DNA of 64,000 nt, taken from Ilex aquifolium. Its lineage: Eukaryota; Streptophyta; Magnoliopsida; Aquifoliales; Aquifoliaceae. A program made the position numbers and the translations under genes. Shown here piece by piece: positions 1 to 10,274 of the stretch (its first letter is position 1; each line of letters opens with the position of its first letter). The stretch is from assembly GCA_951799425.1 (NCBI GenBank), contig OX637397.1:6315001-6379000 (forward strand), read 5' to 3'. The notes under the pieces are model-generated. The model had not been told where the DNA came from and did no database searches. It worked only from the letters and a program-made list of their open reading frames with translations.

Positions 1-1613
1 TGTTTTAGGGGCTGACGAAGGTAATTTCATCGTCACTTGCTTTCCTCTCTTCATCATCTTTCCTTCTCTTCTTTTTTCCTTTACATTTCCCTACTTTTTC
101 CAGACCTCCCAGGTCCTTCTACCATGAAGGCTACTCCAGAAGAGCTTCAGGCCAAAATTGCAGAGCTGATGGAGGGTGGCAGGTCTGGGAAGCGCAAGGC
201 TCGGGTAGGCTCTGGGAGTGGTCCAAACACTCGAGCTAAAATCCCCAGATTGGAAGTGCCTTCTCCCCCTTCTGCTACTACAGAATTGGTTCCCATCAAG
301 GCACCGCCCTCCTCATCCGGCACCCCTCAACATGCAGTCATCTCTCCTCCTCCAGTGGCCCATCCTGGGTCGGGGCCTGCTCAAAAGGGAGATCAGGCTT
401 CCCCTTCCTCCTCTGAGGTTAAGGAAGCTTTGGGAGTGATCCCTGACCTCCAACCCGGAAAGTTCTCATACACTGCTTCTGGGAAGACTGAGAGAAAATC
501 TGAAGGAGATGAGGATTCCTTTTTTGACAACATGGATCTTGCTGCAGGGGCTCTCTCTTCTATTTTCTCTGAGTCTGATGTTCTGAAGGCTGCTTCTATG
601 CCTCTTGAGGAGTCTATTTCTTCAGCTCTCCAAGGAGCAGCTGCTGTAAGCGCTACCACTTCTCCTTCTTCACTTATTTTTGTTTTGTGGACTCATGCGT
701 TCTTTCGCTTTTTCAGGCTGTCCTTCATGTGAATGGTCTACTGCATCGGGTTCGGTCCCAAGAGAGCTCTTTTCAGGTCTTGAAGAAATATAAGACCAAG
801 GTTTCTGAATTGTCTCTTGAGAACGAAGATCTCAGAGCTCGGATGGAGAGCCTCAAAGAGCAGATGGAGACCCTCAACGAGCAGACGGTGAAGCAAGCCT
901 CCGACCTCAAACACACACTGACAGTCAAGGTCAGAGCTGAGGAGGGGGAAAAGAAAGCTCGAGATGAGCTGAAGTTGGTTAAGGAAGACCTGCAGCTTAA
1001 GGTCGAAGCGTGGTCCAAGGCTAACCAAGAGGCCTTTGATGCCAAGAAAGAGCTCATCCAGGCCAATCAAGATTATCTTGCTCTCAGTGAGGCTAACGGC
1101 AAACTCTGTGAGGAGCTCGAGGAGCAGAAAGGTTTGGTCCAACAGAGGGTCAAAGAGATCGCTGAGCTGAGAGATGAGGTCACCACCTTGTGGGCTACTG
1201 GATGGCTTGCCTTTAGGCGCAAGGCTATCAAAGCTTTTCCAGACCTTGACTTCAATTTATCTATCCCCACCGAAGAAGAAATGGAAGAGTCTAGCTCTGA
1301 CAATGAGGAGGATGCCTCGGTTCCTTCAGCTGCAGCCTTGAGTCAAGACATACCTGCCCCTGGGACCTCTGGAGCTCTTATCGTACTTTCTGAGCCTCCG
1401 ACGGTGATTCCTGAGCTCCTAGCTGCAGATCCTGCTGTTCCTGTTTCTGCACCATTTTCAGCTGACTTGGTGACTGAAGCCCTTGCCCAAGATCCGGAAT
1501 CAACGGTAGTGGGGACCCAAGACATTTCTGGAAACTTTCCCCTTGCTTCTGTTGCTGAGGGCTCATCTGCTGAGCTGCGAGATCCTTCAATTACTCCCCA
1601 TCCAGAAACTTAA
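1..1613 (+). CDS. antisense extra ORF 1 of the Tat element (coiled-coil protein), 5' partial, spliced
   Basis: The likely exons are 1-20 (entering from outside the window), 104-645 and 717-1,613. The first intron, 21-103, has a GT start and a pyrimidine tract ending in CAG. The second, 646-716, is 71 bp and GT-AG. Both joins keep the reading frame. From the internal ATG at 124 the spliced product has 472 residues. It has a Ser/Pro-rich basic N-terminal part, a long heptad-type coiled coil (starting near KKYKTKVSEL and ending near EIAELRDEV), a WLAFRRKAIKAFPDLDF motif, then an acidic Ser-rich and Ala/Pro-rich tail. Proteins of this build occur as putative gypsy-type transposon proteins in plant genomes. 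Their role is unknown. It reads opposite to gag-pol. The start of exon 2 resembles exon 2 of the neighbouring ORF (DLPGPSTM against DLDVPGMV, each after a phase-1 intron), so the two are probably related. Confidence 0.65.
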
Positions 1614-2714
1614 ATCTTTTTAATTGTAATTTTTTGTAAGGAATTTTTGAGATGTAACTTTGACTTTGGCTAGGACCTTGTGCTACTTTGTGGTCTTCAT
1701 CTTGTTTCTCCATTGCTATTTTACCATATTCATATATACCTCTGACTTTCGCTCGCATACTTACTTGTTTTGCTTTGCATACTTACTTGTTTTGCTTTGT
1801 TTTTGTTTTATGCTTTATACACATATCCTCCTTCCCCCTTTGCTTTGAGGGGTGCTGTGTACTTCTTGAAGCAAAATTACTAGATTTGAAGAGTACAGGA
1901 GACTTGGTGCTATGCTCAACGGCTTCTCCTGAGCTTTTGAGCTCGGTAGTTGGTCTCTTAGGGATCCAGTCCCTATTCTTCTTTATTCTGAGCCGCTCAG
2001 CTTGGTATTCTGAACTGGTGTGCTCCTTCTGAGCTACATAGCTTTCGAGTTTGCGAGCCTATGAGCTCTCGCTGAGCTATACAGTTCGTCTTTTGAATCT
2101 AAAAGCTCTGACTGAGGTTTTTGGCTCTTTTGTCTGAACTTTAAAGGTTCTTTCTGAGCTTCATGGCTCTCTTGTCTTGCTTTGAGGAGTGCTTTAGGTC
2201 TTCTTTAAGCAAGGCTATGAACTTTTACACGCTGTTAAGTTTCTTTGAGGAATCGAGGAATCCAGCAGGAACTCTTCCTCTCCAACGTGAGCAGGGCCCT
2301 TAGGATTGCAGGCCCTCAAGACTTGTTACACAAGTGCTCTTGTTTTTGACTGGGCTGAGCTCAAATATGGAAGACATGTTGCTTGGTGGGGTCAGAATTC
2401 TTGTAGGTTGTTTTGAGTGCAAATAGGGAGTGATCTTGTACCAATTTCTTTTCCCGCGTTTTTCTCCCAATCGTTTTCCATAACCGCAACCACTTTTCAT
2501 AACCGCATCCACTTTCCATAACTGCAACTACCTTTATTAATTAGGAAACTAAACAGGCAACTGCTTCCCCCTTTCTTGACTCTTGGTTTCCTGAAAAGCT
2601 CCCAACTTTTCATAAGCTTCTTACCATCTGTTAAATTCCTCTTTCCTTTTCTTGCATGAAATATTCTTGCCTTTCTTCTTGATTCTTGCTTCTTTTTCCT
2701 TACCAGCACTTCCG
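1614..2714 (+). other. spacer between the two antisense ORFs
   Basis: This holds the 3' untranslated region of ORF 1 and presumably the promoter of ORF 2. It is T-rich on the plus strand and dense in AGCT and GAGCT words, for example between 1,930 and 2,170. I see no coding frame with family resemblance and no similarity to the LTR at 10,275-10,963. The ORFs that open here are short and low in complexity. Confidence 0.5.
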
Positions 2715-3802
2715 ATGGCTGCTTCTGCTTCTTCTCTGTTCCAGGAACGCACCTCCTTTGGAATCGAACGGAAGTTGCACTGTCGCTACCTGTCTCCTTC
2801 AATACTTGGATCTACTGATTTGGTGGATATCAAGAAACGATTTTTTCCTGATCTTGACTTGCCTTTGCGCGTCCCTACCCCCGACGAGCCCTGCAACTAC
2901 CTCCCTCGAGGGGAAGTCTGCTTCTTTGAAGGTGCTCTGGACATGGGACTTCGCCTTCCCATTCATCCGGCCGTTGGGCGAGTTCTTGCCTACTATGGCC
3001 TGTGTCCTTCTCACCTTTCTCCACGAGGATGGGCTGTTATGGTAAGCTTTTTCTTGTTCTGCCGCCTGCACGCCCTTGGCAGGTTCCCCTTCGGCTCTGA
3101 GTTTCTATACTTCTTCGAGATTGAAGAAGATGATGCCCCCTGCTTCAGCTTCTTCCGTTGGAGGAATTTCAGTTTACGTCATTTGGTTCTAGATCTTCCC
3201 TCTAATCCTGAAGGGTGGTCTAAGCGTTTTTTCTTCGCCTCTGGAGAGTCCTGGAGGTCTCCTGAGGATTGCTGCCGTAAAGCTAGGATCCCTCGGTCCT
3301 GGAAGAGCTTCTCTCGCATTGGTAAGCTCAAGCCGAGCTCTTTTGAACACTTCCTTTTGAAGGTATGCTCTTACCATGTTTTCGTTGCGCAGGTCCACCT
3401 GATCTGGACGTGCCAGGGATGGTGAATATCAACGAGCTGCTGCTTGCTGAGTCCAAGACTTATTCTGAGCTGATGACGAGTGCAAACCTCTATCTTCTTG
3501 GGGCTGAGGCTACTGAATTTGAGTTCTCTTCCGTCCCCTATTCTTCCTGGACCTCTTTCTCTGATTCTGATGGGGAAGGGGATTCTGACGAGGACGGGGG
3601 AGCTGGAGCTAGCTCAAAGAGGCGCCGGAGGGACGACTCTTTTTCCCCTGATTCTCTATCCACTATCTTCCTCACCCCAGCAGGTCAAAAGCTCCTTGAT
3701 TCGCTCCATAAGGCTGAGCAAGAGAGAGATGAGCTGAAGGAAGAGAATGCTCGCCTGAAGGAGCAAATGGCCGAGCTGAAGTCTCCGCTTAAGAAGAACT
3801 AA
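2715..3802 (+). CDS. antisense extra ORF 2 of the Tat element, putative gypsy-type transposon (Transposase_28-like) domain protein
   Basis: Exons 2,715-3,321 and 3,393-3,802 are joined by a 71 bp phase-1 GT-AG intron. The product has 338 residues. The first exon carries the segment MGLRLPIHPAVGRVLAYYG followed by SHLSPRGWAVMVSFF. This matches the conserved block of the plant family called putative gypsy-type transposon (Transposase_28, PF04195, recalled from memory). The second exon encodes an acidic Ser/Asp stretch, a KRRRRDDS basic patch that could be a nuclear signal, and a short coiled coil at the C terminus (EQERDELKEENARLKEQM). Despite the family name there is no known transposase activity. 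Such ORFs lie opposite to gag-pol in Tat elements and their function is unsettled. An ATG further upstream in frame (2,652) exists; I chose 2,715 because MAASASS begins the recognisable protein. Confidence 0.7.
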
Positions 3803-4746
3803 GATCCCTGTTTCTTTGTATCTTTCTTTCTTTTCTTGAATGATACCAGACTATGACTCTTTTTGTGTTTTTCCGAACGTTTGGTTACTTTGAATTCTAG
3901 ATTTCTCACTCTTGAGTATGCATGTCCATATATGGGCTCTTGGTGTTTGAAACAGAAGATCATGTTTGCACTGACCTTAATCCCTCACTAGTTCCAGAGA
4001 TCTGACGGCGAACATTGATGGAAAACAGAAAACCATGTTTGCACTGATCTCAATCCCCAGCTGACTTCGTAGGCGTTCTCTGTCGTTCTAGACCTTTTGA
4101 GGTCTTTGAGTATGTAGGTAGTGCGCAAGGATCACTAGTCGTGGGGGAAAGACCGTTGGTGTCTCCAAGAAGAGCTCAGTCTTAAACTTTTTCAGCCTCG
4201 AGGCTTACACGAGCTGAGGGGCTGCAGGACTCATCTTGCTTTTTACAAGCTTGAAAGCTTATCATTTGTTTATAAGCTGAAGAGCTCATCTTGCATGTAT
4301 AAGCTTTGAAGCTCATCCTTGTTTATGAGCTGAAGAGCTCATCTACGTTTATAAGCTTGGAAGCTTATCATTTGTTTATGGGCTGAAGAGCTCATCTCTC
4401 ATTTATAAGCTTGGAAGCTTATCATTTGTTTATGGGCTGAAGAGCTCATCTCTCATTTATAAGCTTTGAAGCTTATCGAGTATTTATGAGCTGAAGAGCT
4501 CATCTTTCATTTATAAGCTTTGAAGCTTATCGAGTATTTATGAGCTGAAGAGCTCATCTTTCATTCATAAGCTTTGAAGCTTATCGAGTATTTATGAACT
4601 GAAGAGCTCATCTTTCATTCATAAGCTTTGAAGCTTATCGAGTATTTATGAGCTGAAGAGCTCATGCCTTTACTTTGGAAGCAATTGAAGGATGAATAAA
4701 AGACTTACTCATTCTTATTTAAAAATAGCTCTATTACAAATAACAC
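3803..4746. other. non-coding spacer between antisense ORF 2 and pol
   Basis: The first 400 bases hold the 3' untranslated region of ORF 2, with two loosely similar segments (near 3,950 and 4,025, each containing aaccatgtttgcactga or a variant). The remainder is the tandem hairpin array listed separately, then a short run to the pol stop codon. Confidence 0.5.
4209..4666. repeat. tandem array of about eight 53-54 bp units, each with two perfect hairpins
   Basis: The phrase GCTGAAGAGCTCAT or a close variant recurs near 4,276, 4,329, 4,382, 4,436, 4,490, 4,543, 4,597 and 4,651, a period of 53-54 bp. Each unit holds ATGAGCT-GAAG-AGCTCAT (7 bp stem, 4-base loop) and, in the later units, ATAAGCTT-TG-AAGCTTAT (8 bp stem, 2-base loop). 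The units near 4,440-4,660 are almost identical and those on the left are more diverged. The array lies between pol and the antisense ORFs. Confidence 0.9.
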
Positions 4747-7700
4747 TTACTGAAAAAACTTCTTAAGGTGCTCGGCATTCCACGAGTGAGGTAGGATCTT
4801 TCCCTCCTCTGTTTGCAATTCGTAATTCCCTGGTCGGATTACCCTTGTCACGATATAGGGCCCTTCCCAGTTGGGCCCCAATTTTCCGTGCGTGGGATCC
4901 TTCCTTGCAAGCAGAAGCCTCCTAAGTACCAAGTCTCCAGCCTTGAAGCTTCGGTGTCTTACCTTCCTGTCGTAATACCTTGCAGTTTTCCTTTGGTAAA
5001 TGCAGACACGATGCAGAGCTCTGTCCCTTTTTTCATCCAAGAGATCAAGGTTTAATAGGAGAGATTCATCATTGTGCTCGGCATCTGCAAATTCCACCCT
5101 TGGTGATTGGAGCCCTATCTCCACAGGGGCTACTGCCTCGGTTCCAAAGGCCAGAGCGAAGGGCGTTTCCTGAGTTGCAGATCTGACGGTGGTCCGGTAG
5201 GCCCACAATACCTCAGGGATGTATTCCACCCACTTGCCTTTCAAGTTTTCTAGTTTGGTCTTCAAGGCTGACTTTATGGTTCTGATTGTGACCTCTGCCT
5301 ACCCATTGGATTGGGGATGCTCTAGAGCTGAGAAATAGTTCTTGATCCCAAGTTCTGCACAAAAGCTTTTGAATTTCGTATTGTCGAACTGTTTTCCGTT
5401 GTCAGACACGACCGCTCTGAGAACCCCAAACCTGCAAACTATCGATTTCCAAACGAAGTTTTGAACTTTTTGCTCAGTGATTGTTGCCAAAGGTTCGACC
5501 TCTGCCCATTTGGTGAAGTAATCCACTCCTATGATGGCAAACTTGCACTGTCCCACACCGGTGGGGAGGGGTCCCAGAATGTCCAAACCCCACTGCTGAA
5601 AAGGCCATGGGCTTACCACCGAGGTTAGGAGCTCGGGAGGACAGTGGGACGCATTGGCATGCTCCTGGCAAGTCTTGCATTTTCTTACTAAGTCGGTGGC
5701 ACTTTTGAGCATGGTGGGCCAAAAATACCCTTGCCTTAGTACTTTTCCTGCCAAGGCCCGAGCCCTATGTGATTGCCGCATATACCTTCGTGCACCTCTC
5801 TGAGTATATAATTGGCATCCTCATCTCCCACACAGTTAAGGAGAGGTGTTGAGAATCCACGCTTGTACAGACCTCCTTGCATCAAGGAAAATCTGGCCGA
5901 CCTTGCCCTTAGCTTGGATGCTTCCTTAGCGTTACTTGGCAAAGTCCCATTCTGCAGGTACCCTATGATGGGGTCCATCCAGCTCGGCTGAGCTTCGACT
6001 GATAGCATGTCCTCTTCTTCGATACTGACTGAAGGCTCTAGGAGGTGCTCCACTGGTATTAGTCTATCCAAGTCTTCTTGCGAGGCAGTTGCTAACCTCG
6101 CCAACGCATCTGCTCGTGAATTTTCTGCTCTGGGCACATGTCTGACCTTAACCTGCACAAATTTTTTCATTATTTCTCGTACCTTTTTGAGGTAAAGGAC
6201 CATCTTTTCGCTTCTTGATTCGTAGGCTTCTTCTATCTGTTTTACCACCAGTTGAGAGTCGCTGCAGATTTCCAGCTGCTCTGCTTCCATAGAACGAGCA
6301 AGATTAAGCCCAGCGATGACAGCTTCATACTCTGCCTCGTTATTTGAAGCTTTGAACCCAAATCTGAGGGCATATTCGACGTCTATTCCTTCTGGGGAGG
6401 TCAAGATCATTCCTGCACCGCTTCCCTAAGCATTGACAGCTCCATCTACTGAAAGCTTCCATATAGGGAGGTCTGGTATTAAATCCATGGTTTCCATAGG
6501 CGCTGCTGCTGTGAACTCTGCGATAAAATCCGCCAAAATTTGCCCTTTGATGGCAGTTCTTGGCTTATATCTGATATCAAACTCACTGAGCTCTATGACC
6601 CATTTAACCAACCTCCCTGAAAACTCTGGCTTATGCAATACTTGTTTCAACGGCTGATCTGTTGGGACTTCGATAGTATGAGCCTGGAAATAAGGTCTAA
6701 GTCTTCTAGCTGTTGTAACCAGGGCTAGAACAAGTTTTTCCATTTTTGGATATCTCTCATCTGCCCCCCTCAGAGCTCTGCTACAGTAATAGACTGGTTG
6801 TTGAGCTCTGTCTCGCTCCCTAACCAGCGCTGCGCTTGTCGAAAAATCTGAAACCGCTAGGTAGAGGGTGAGAACTTCCCCTTCTAAAGGGCTTACCAAA
6901 ACGGGGGGAGAGCTCGTATAGCTTTTTAGGGCTTCGAATGCTTCTTCGCACTTTGAGTCCCACTGGAATGCCTTCTTCAAGATCTGAAAAAATGGCTGGC
7001 ATTTATCGCTTGACCTAGACACGAAACGGCTCAGGACAGCTATCCTGCCTGTCAGGCGTTGCACCTCCCTTGTGTTGGATGGTGATTGTATCTCCACCAT
7101 TGCCCTAACCTTCTTTGGATTAGCTTCAATCCCTCTGCTGCTAACAATAAAACCCAGGAATTTCTCTGCCGAGACCCCAAATGCGCATTTCGCAGGGTTG
7201 AGCTTCATTCTGTACTCCTTTAAGATTCGGAACGACTCTGCTAAGTGCTCGATGTGGAGCTCTGCTTTTAATGACTTTACTAGCATATCATCGATGTAAA
7301 CTTCCATGGATGCTCCTATCTGTTTTTGGAACATCCTATTTACCAACCTCTGGTAAGTAGCTCCAGCGTTCTTCAACCCGAAGGGCATGACCTGGTAACA
7401 GTATGTTCCATGTTCAGTTACGAAGGAGGTCTTCTCCTGATCGCTGGGATCCATCCTGATCTGGTTGTATCCTGAGAAGGCATCCATGAAGCTAAGGAGC
7501 TCATGCCCGGCTGTGGCGTCCACTATTAGGTCAATCCGAGGTAACGGAAAGCTATCCTTGGGGCATGCTCGGTTGAGATCAGTAAAGTCAATGCACAACC
7601 GCCATTTGTCATTAGTTTTCTTAACGAGAACCACATTCGCCAACCAGGTAGGGTAGTCAACTTCCCTGATGGCCTTGGCATGGAGGAGTTTGCTGACCTC

Positions 7701-8486
7701 CTCATTAATTGTCTTTTGTCTTTCTGAGGCAAAACTCCTCCTCTTTTGTTTGACTGGTTTGCAAGCTGGATTCACGCTTAGCTTATGGGTAATAACCGAA
7801 GGATCAATTCCCTCCATGTCTTCCTGCTTCCAAGCAAACACTCCTACATTCTCTTTTAGGAACTGGATGAGGAGACCTTTGAGCTCTGCGTTTAGTCTGG
7901 AACCCACATAAACAAGGTGTTCTGGCTTTTCATCAAGTTGAACTGATTCCAGCTCTTCCGATGGCATTGGTCTTGTCTCCATTTCATCTCTCATGTCGAG
8001 TTCATCCAGTTGGATGTTCTCAACCTCCTTCTTTTTCACAGATGCCATATAGCATTCCCTTGCTACCCGCTGGTCTCCTCGGACTACTCCGATTCCATTA
8101 TCTGTAGGGAATTTCACGACTAAATGGTAGGCAGACGGGATTGCCTTCATGGAGTTAAGGGATGGCTTCCCAAGTAAGATGTTGTATGCAGAGGGTGCAT
8201 CGACCACTAGGAACTTAACGGTGGTAGTGGTCTGGCAAGGTGGGTCCCCTAAGGTGAGCACGAGCTGGATCGAGCCTAGGGGGAGCACCCTTTCTCCGGA
8301 GAATCCCAGCAAGTGAGTGCTTACTGGCTCAAGTCTTTCCCTTCCTATATCCATTTTATCAAACGCAGGTGCGAAAATGATATCTGCCGAGCTCCCATTA
8401 TCGATTAGAACACGATGAACAGTTCTATTAGCCACCACTGCTCGCACCACCAATGGGTCATCATGAGGATACTGGCATCCCTCCAA
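4747..8486 (-). pseudogene. pol: disrupted Tat pol polyprotein (protease, reverse transcriptase, RNase H, integrase)
   Basis: Four open pieces of one reading path are present. 8,486-6,426 holds the aspartic protease (VLIDNGSS, catalytic Asp codon at 8,400-8,402), the reverse transcriptase (FMDAFSGYNQI; YIDD box near 7,287-7,298) and the start of RNase H. 6,410-5,736 continues RNase H and enters the integrase zinc-binding region. 5,781-5,299 carries the integrase core with GLDILGPLP and VVSDNGKQF. 5,265-4,747 is the integrase C-terminal part. The breaks are an in-frame TAG at 6,426-6,428, a one-base loss near 5,763-5,765 and an in-frame TAG at 5,299-5,301. That last codon falls in the integrase HPQxNGxxE motif, where glutamine is normally found. 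Domain order and motifs are clear; function in this copy is lost. Confidence 0.92.
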
Positions 8487-8487
8487 A

Positions 8488-10218
8488 TCAGCATCTGAAA
8501 AAAGTGATAGCCGTATCTACGCGTGGTGCTTTGGATACAGCGTGCACTTCGAGAGCTTCTTCGGCTCTGATCCGGCAGAGGTGTGTTTTCCTGGCCGAGC
8601 TAGATTCTCCGCCTCCTGCGAACCCTCCTGATATTACTCTGATCTCCCCTAGAGGCTGCTGGTGCGGTGCCGGTGCCTGCTGTCGGGGTGGTGGAGGTGG
8701 AAGAGCTCGGTTCTGGTTGTCATTGGCTACAAAACGACGTAACTGACCTCGTTGGATCAAAAACTCGATCTCCTTCTTTAATTGAATGCAGTCATCAGTG
8801 TGGTGACCATGGTCTCTATGGTAATCGCAGTACTTGGTGGGGTCTCTTTTGGCTGGATCTGCCTTCATCCGAGGTGGCCATCTTAAGAACTTCTCGTTTT
8901 GGACCTCGTACAGAACTTGCGACACAGCGGCGGTGAGTGGGGTGAATCGCTGGGGTCCATATCTGGGCTGCAGTTCAGGCTGCATGGGGCCCAGGCGGTC
9001 TCTGACATTTCCTCTTCTCTTTGGCGAGCGGTCCCTATCTCTTCTGGGAGACCTCTCTCGCCCTTTTTCCTTCCTGGGACTCCTGTCTCTTCTCTTCTCT
9101 TCTTTTTCCTTCTCCTTTCGTGAGGATGTTCCTCCTACTTTAGAAAGGAGTGCCTCTTCGCCATTTATATACTTCTCTGCCTTGGCTAACACCTCAGCCA
9201 TGCTTGCCTGAGGGTTCTTTGATATAGAGAACATCAAGTCCTTTGACTGCACTCCCAGTCCTGCAATGAAAGCAGTTATGGCGAATTTTTCGTCTGGGAC
9301 GTCTACCTTCAATGTCTCCGAGTTAAACCTTTGGACATAAGACCTCAGGTTCTCTTGGGGTCCCTGCTTCACGTTCAGCAGGTGGTAGCTTGGCTTTCTG
9401 TATATCCGGGCTCCTATAAAGTGGGATACGAAAGCTATGGAGAGTTCTTTAAAGGATGAGATCGAGGCTGGTGGGAGCCTGTGAAACCAGGCTAAGGCAG
9501 AGCCTTTTAATGTGATGACAAAAGCTCTGCAACGCACGGGATCCTGGTATCCATGTAACTCCATCTGGTTTTTGTAAGTGTTGAGGTGATCTACGGGATC
9601 TTTCGTCCCATCAAAGACCTCTACTTGTGGCATCCTGAATTTTGGTGGAAGGGGAAAGTGTAGCACTCCAGTGGTAAATGGGGACTCGGTTTGCTGCACT
9701 AGGACGTCCATTGTAACCGGAGCCTTGTTCCTTACAGCCTCCTTCATGTGGCTGAGCTCTTCCTGGATGTCTTTGAAGCGTTGCTCCCAGTGTTGTTCTC
9801 TCCTGTGTTGCGGGTGAGGGGGGATATAGTCCCTCTCACCCCCATCGTTCTGACTTTGTACCTCGTCGTTTTGGCCATTCCTAGGGGGTATATAGGGAAT
9901 ATGTCCCCGGATCCGGCTGGCTTCTCCTCCTTCACTGACCTCTCTAAGGGGGTCCCAGTGTCGTTGTTCCCTATGAGGGGGATCATTCTGGCCTTCTTGG
10001 GCCGGTCGTACCTCCTGTGGGCGCTGTATGAGCCTTGATAGCTCTTCATTCTCCCTTAGTAAACGTTGGTTGACGAGGCGAAGGGCCTCCAACTCGTTAT
10101 TAATGGGGGAATGCGCCTCCTGGATGTTCCCTGGTTGTCTGCCGTTGGTGGCTTCCTGCTGATCTTGCACTCGTGGTAGGTTGGTTTGACTTCTGCTCAT
10201 ATTTCGAGTCGTTACCAT
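8488..10218 (-). CDS. gag: Tat Gag (capsid/nucleocapsid) protein
   Basis: One open frame of 576 residues. The N-terminal third is charged and partly coiled (LRLVNQRLLRENEELSRLI). The middle has the retrotransposon Gag fold signature (DPVDHLNTYKNQM, then GSALAWFHRLPP). A Lys/Arg/Glu/Ser-rich linker follows, then a zinc knuckle CDYHRDHGHHTDDC with spacing C-x2-H-x4-H-x4-C, the CHHC variant typical of Tat elements, about 100 residues from the end. Gag packages element RNA into cytoplasmic particles. The start is the ATG at 10,218, 56 bases inside the LTR. The last codons run through a six-T tract at 8,493-8,500; one T fewer would join this frame to pol. The terminal residues and the stop at 8,488-8,490 may therefore result from an indel. 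Confidence 0.88.
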   Translation of the reverse strand: MVTTRNMSRSQTNLPRVQDQQEATNGRQPGNIQEAHSPINNELEALRLVNQRLLRENEELSRLIQRPQEVRPAQEGQNDPPHREQRHWDPLREVSEGGEASRIRGHIPYIPPRNGQNDEVQSQNDGGERDYIPPHPQHRREQHWEQRFKDIQEELSHMKEAVRNKAPVTMDVLVQQTESPFTTGVLHFPLPPKFRMPQVEVFDGTKDPVDHLNTYKNQMELHGYQDPVRCRAFVITLKGSALAWFHRLPPASISSFKELSIAFVSHFIGARIYRKPSYHLLNVKQGPQENLRSYVQRFNSETLKVDVPDEKFAITAFIAGLGVQSKDLMFSISKNPQASMAEVLAKAEKYINGEEALLSKVGGTSSRKEKEKEEKRRDRSPRKEKGRERSPRRDRDRSPKRRGNVRDRLGPMQPELQPRYGPQRFTPLTAAVSQVLYEVQNEKFLRWPPRMKADPAKRDPTKYCDYHRDHGHHTDDCIQLKKEIEFLIQRGQLRRFVANDNQNRALPPPPPRQQAPAPHQQPLGEIRVISGGFAGGGESSSARKTHLCRIRAEEALEVHAVSKAPRVDTAITFFRC

Positions 10219-10257
10219 CAGTCACTGAGAAACCAGTTTATTTGTAACAGGAACAGT

Positions 10258-10274
10258 CGTTCCCACAGACGGCG
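10258..10274 (-). promoter_or_regulatory. primer-binding region of the Tat element
   Basis: On the minus strand the LTR ends in GGTTTACA and is followed by CGCCGTCTGTGGGAACG. This resembles the GGCGCCGTCTGTGGGAA string that commonly follows Tat LTRs, recalled from memory, with the first bases altered. It defines the inner LTR border at 10,275. Confidence 0.6.

Noticed and set aside
1614-2714. 3' LTR of the Tat element
   Set aside because: No segment matches the 5' LTR at 10,275-10,963; only the AGCT-rich composition is shared.
1-3802. The two plus-strand spliced genes as host genes
   Set aside because: The Transposase_28-type domain and the coiled-coil/WLAFRRKAIKAFPDLDF layout belong to retrotransposon-linked plant families, and both lie between the pol and the expected 3' LTR of the element.
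4209-4666. CRISPR-like array
   Set aside because: Repeats are contiguous without unique spacers, and the host is a plant.
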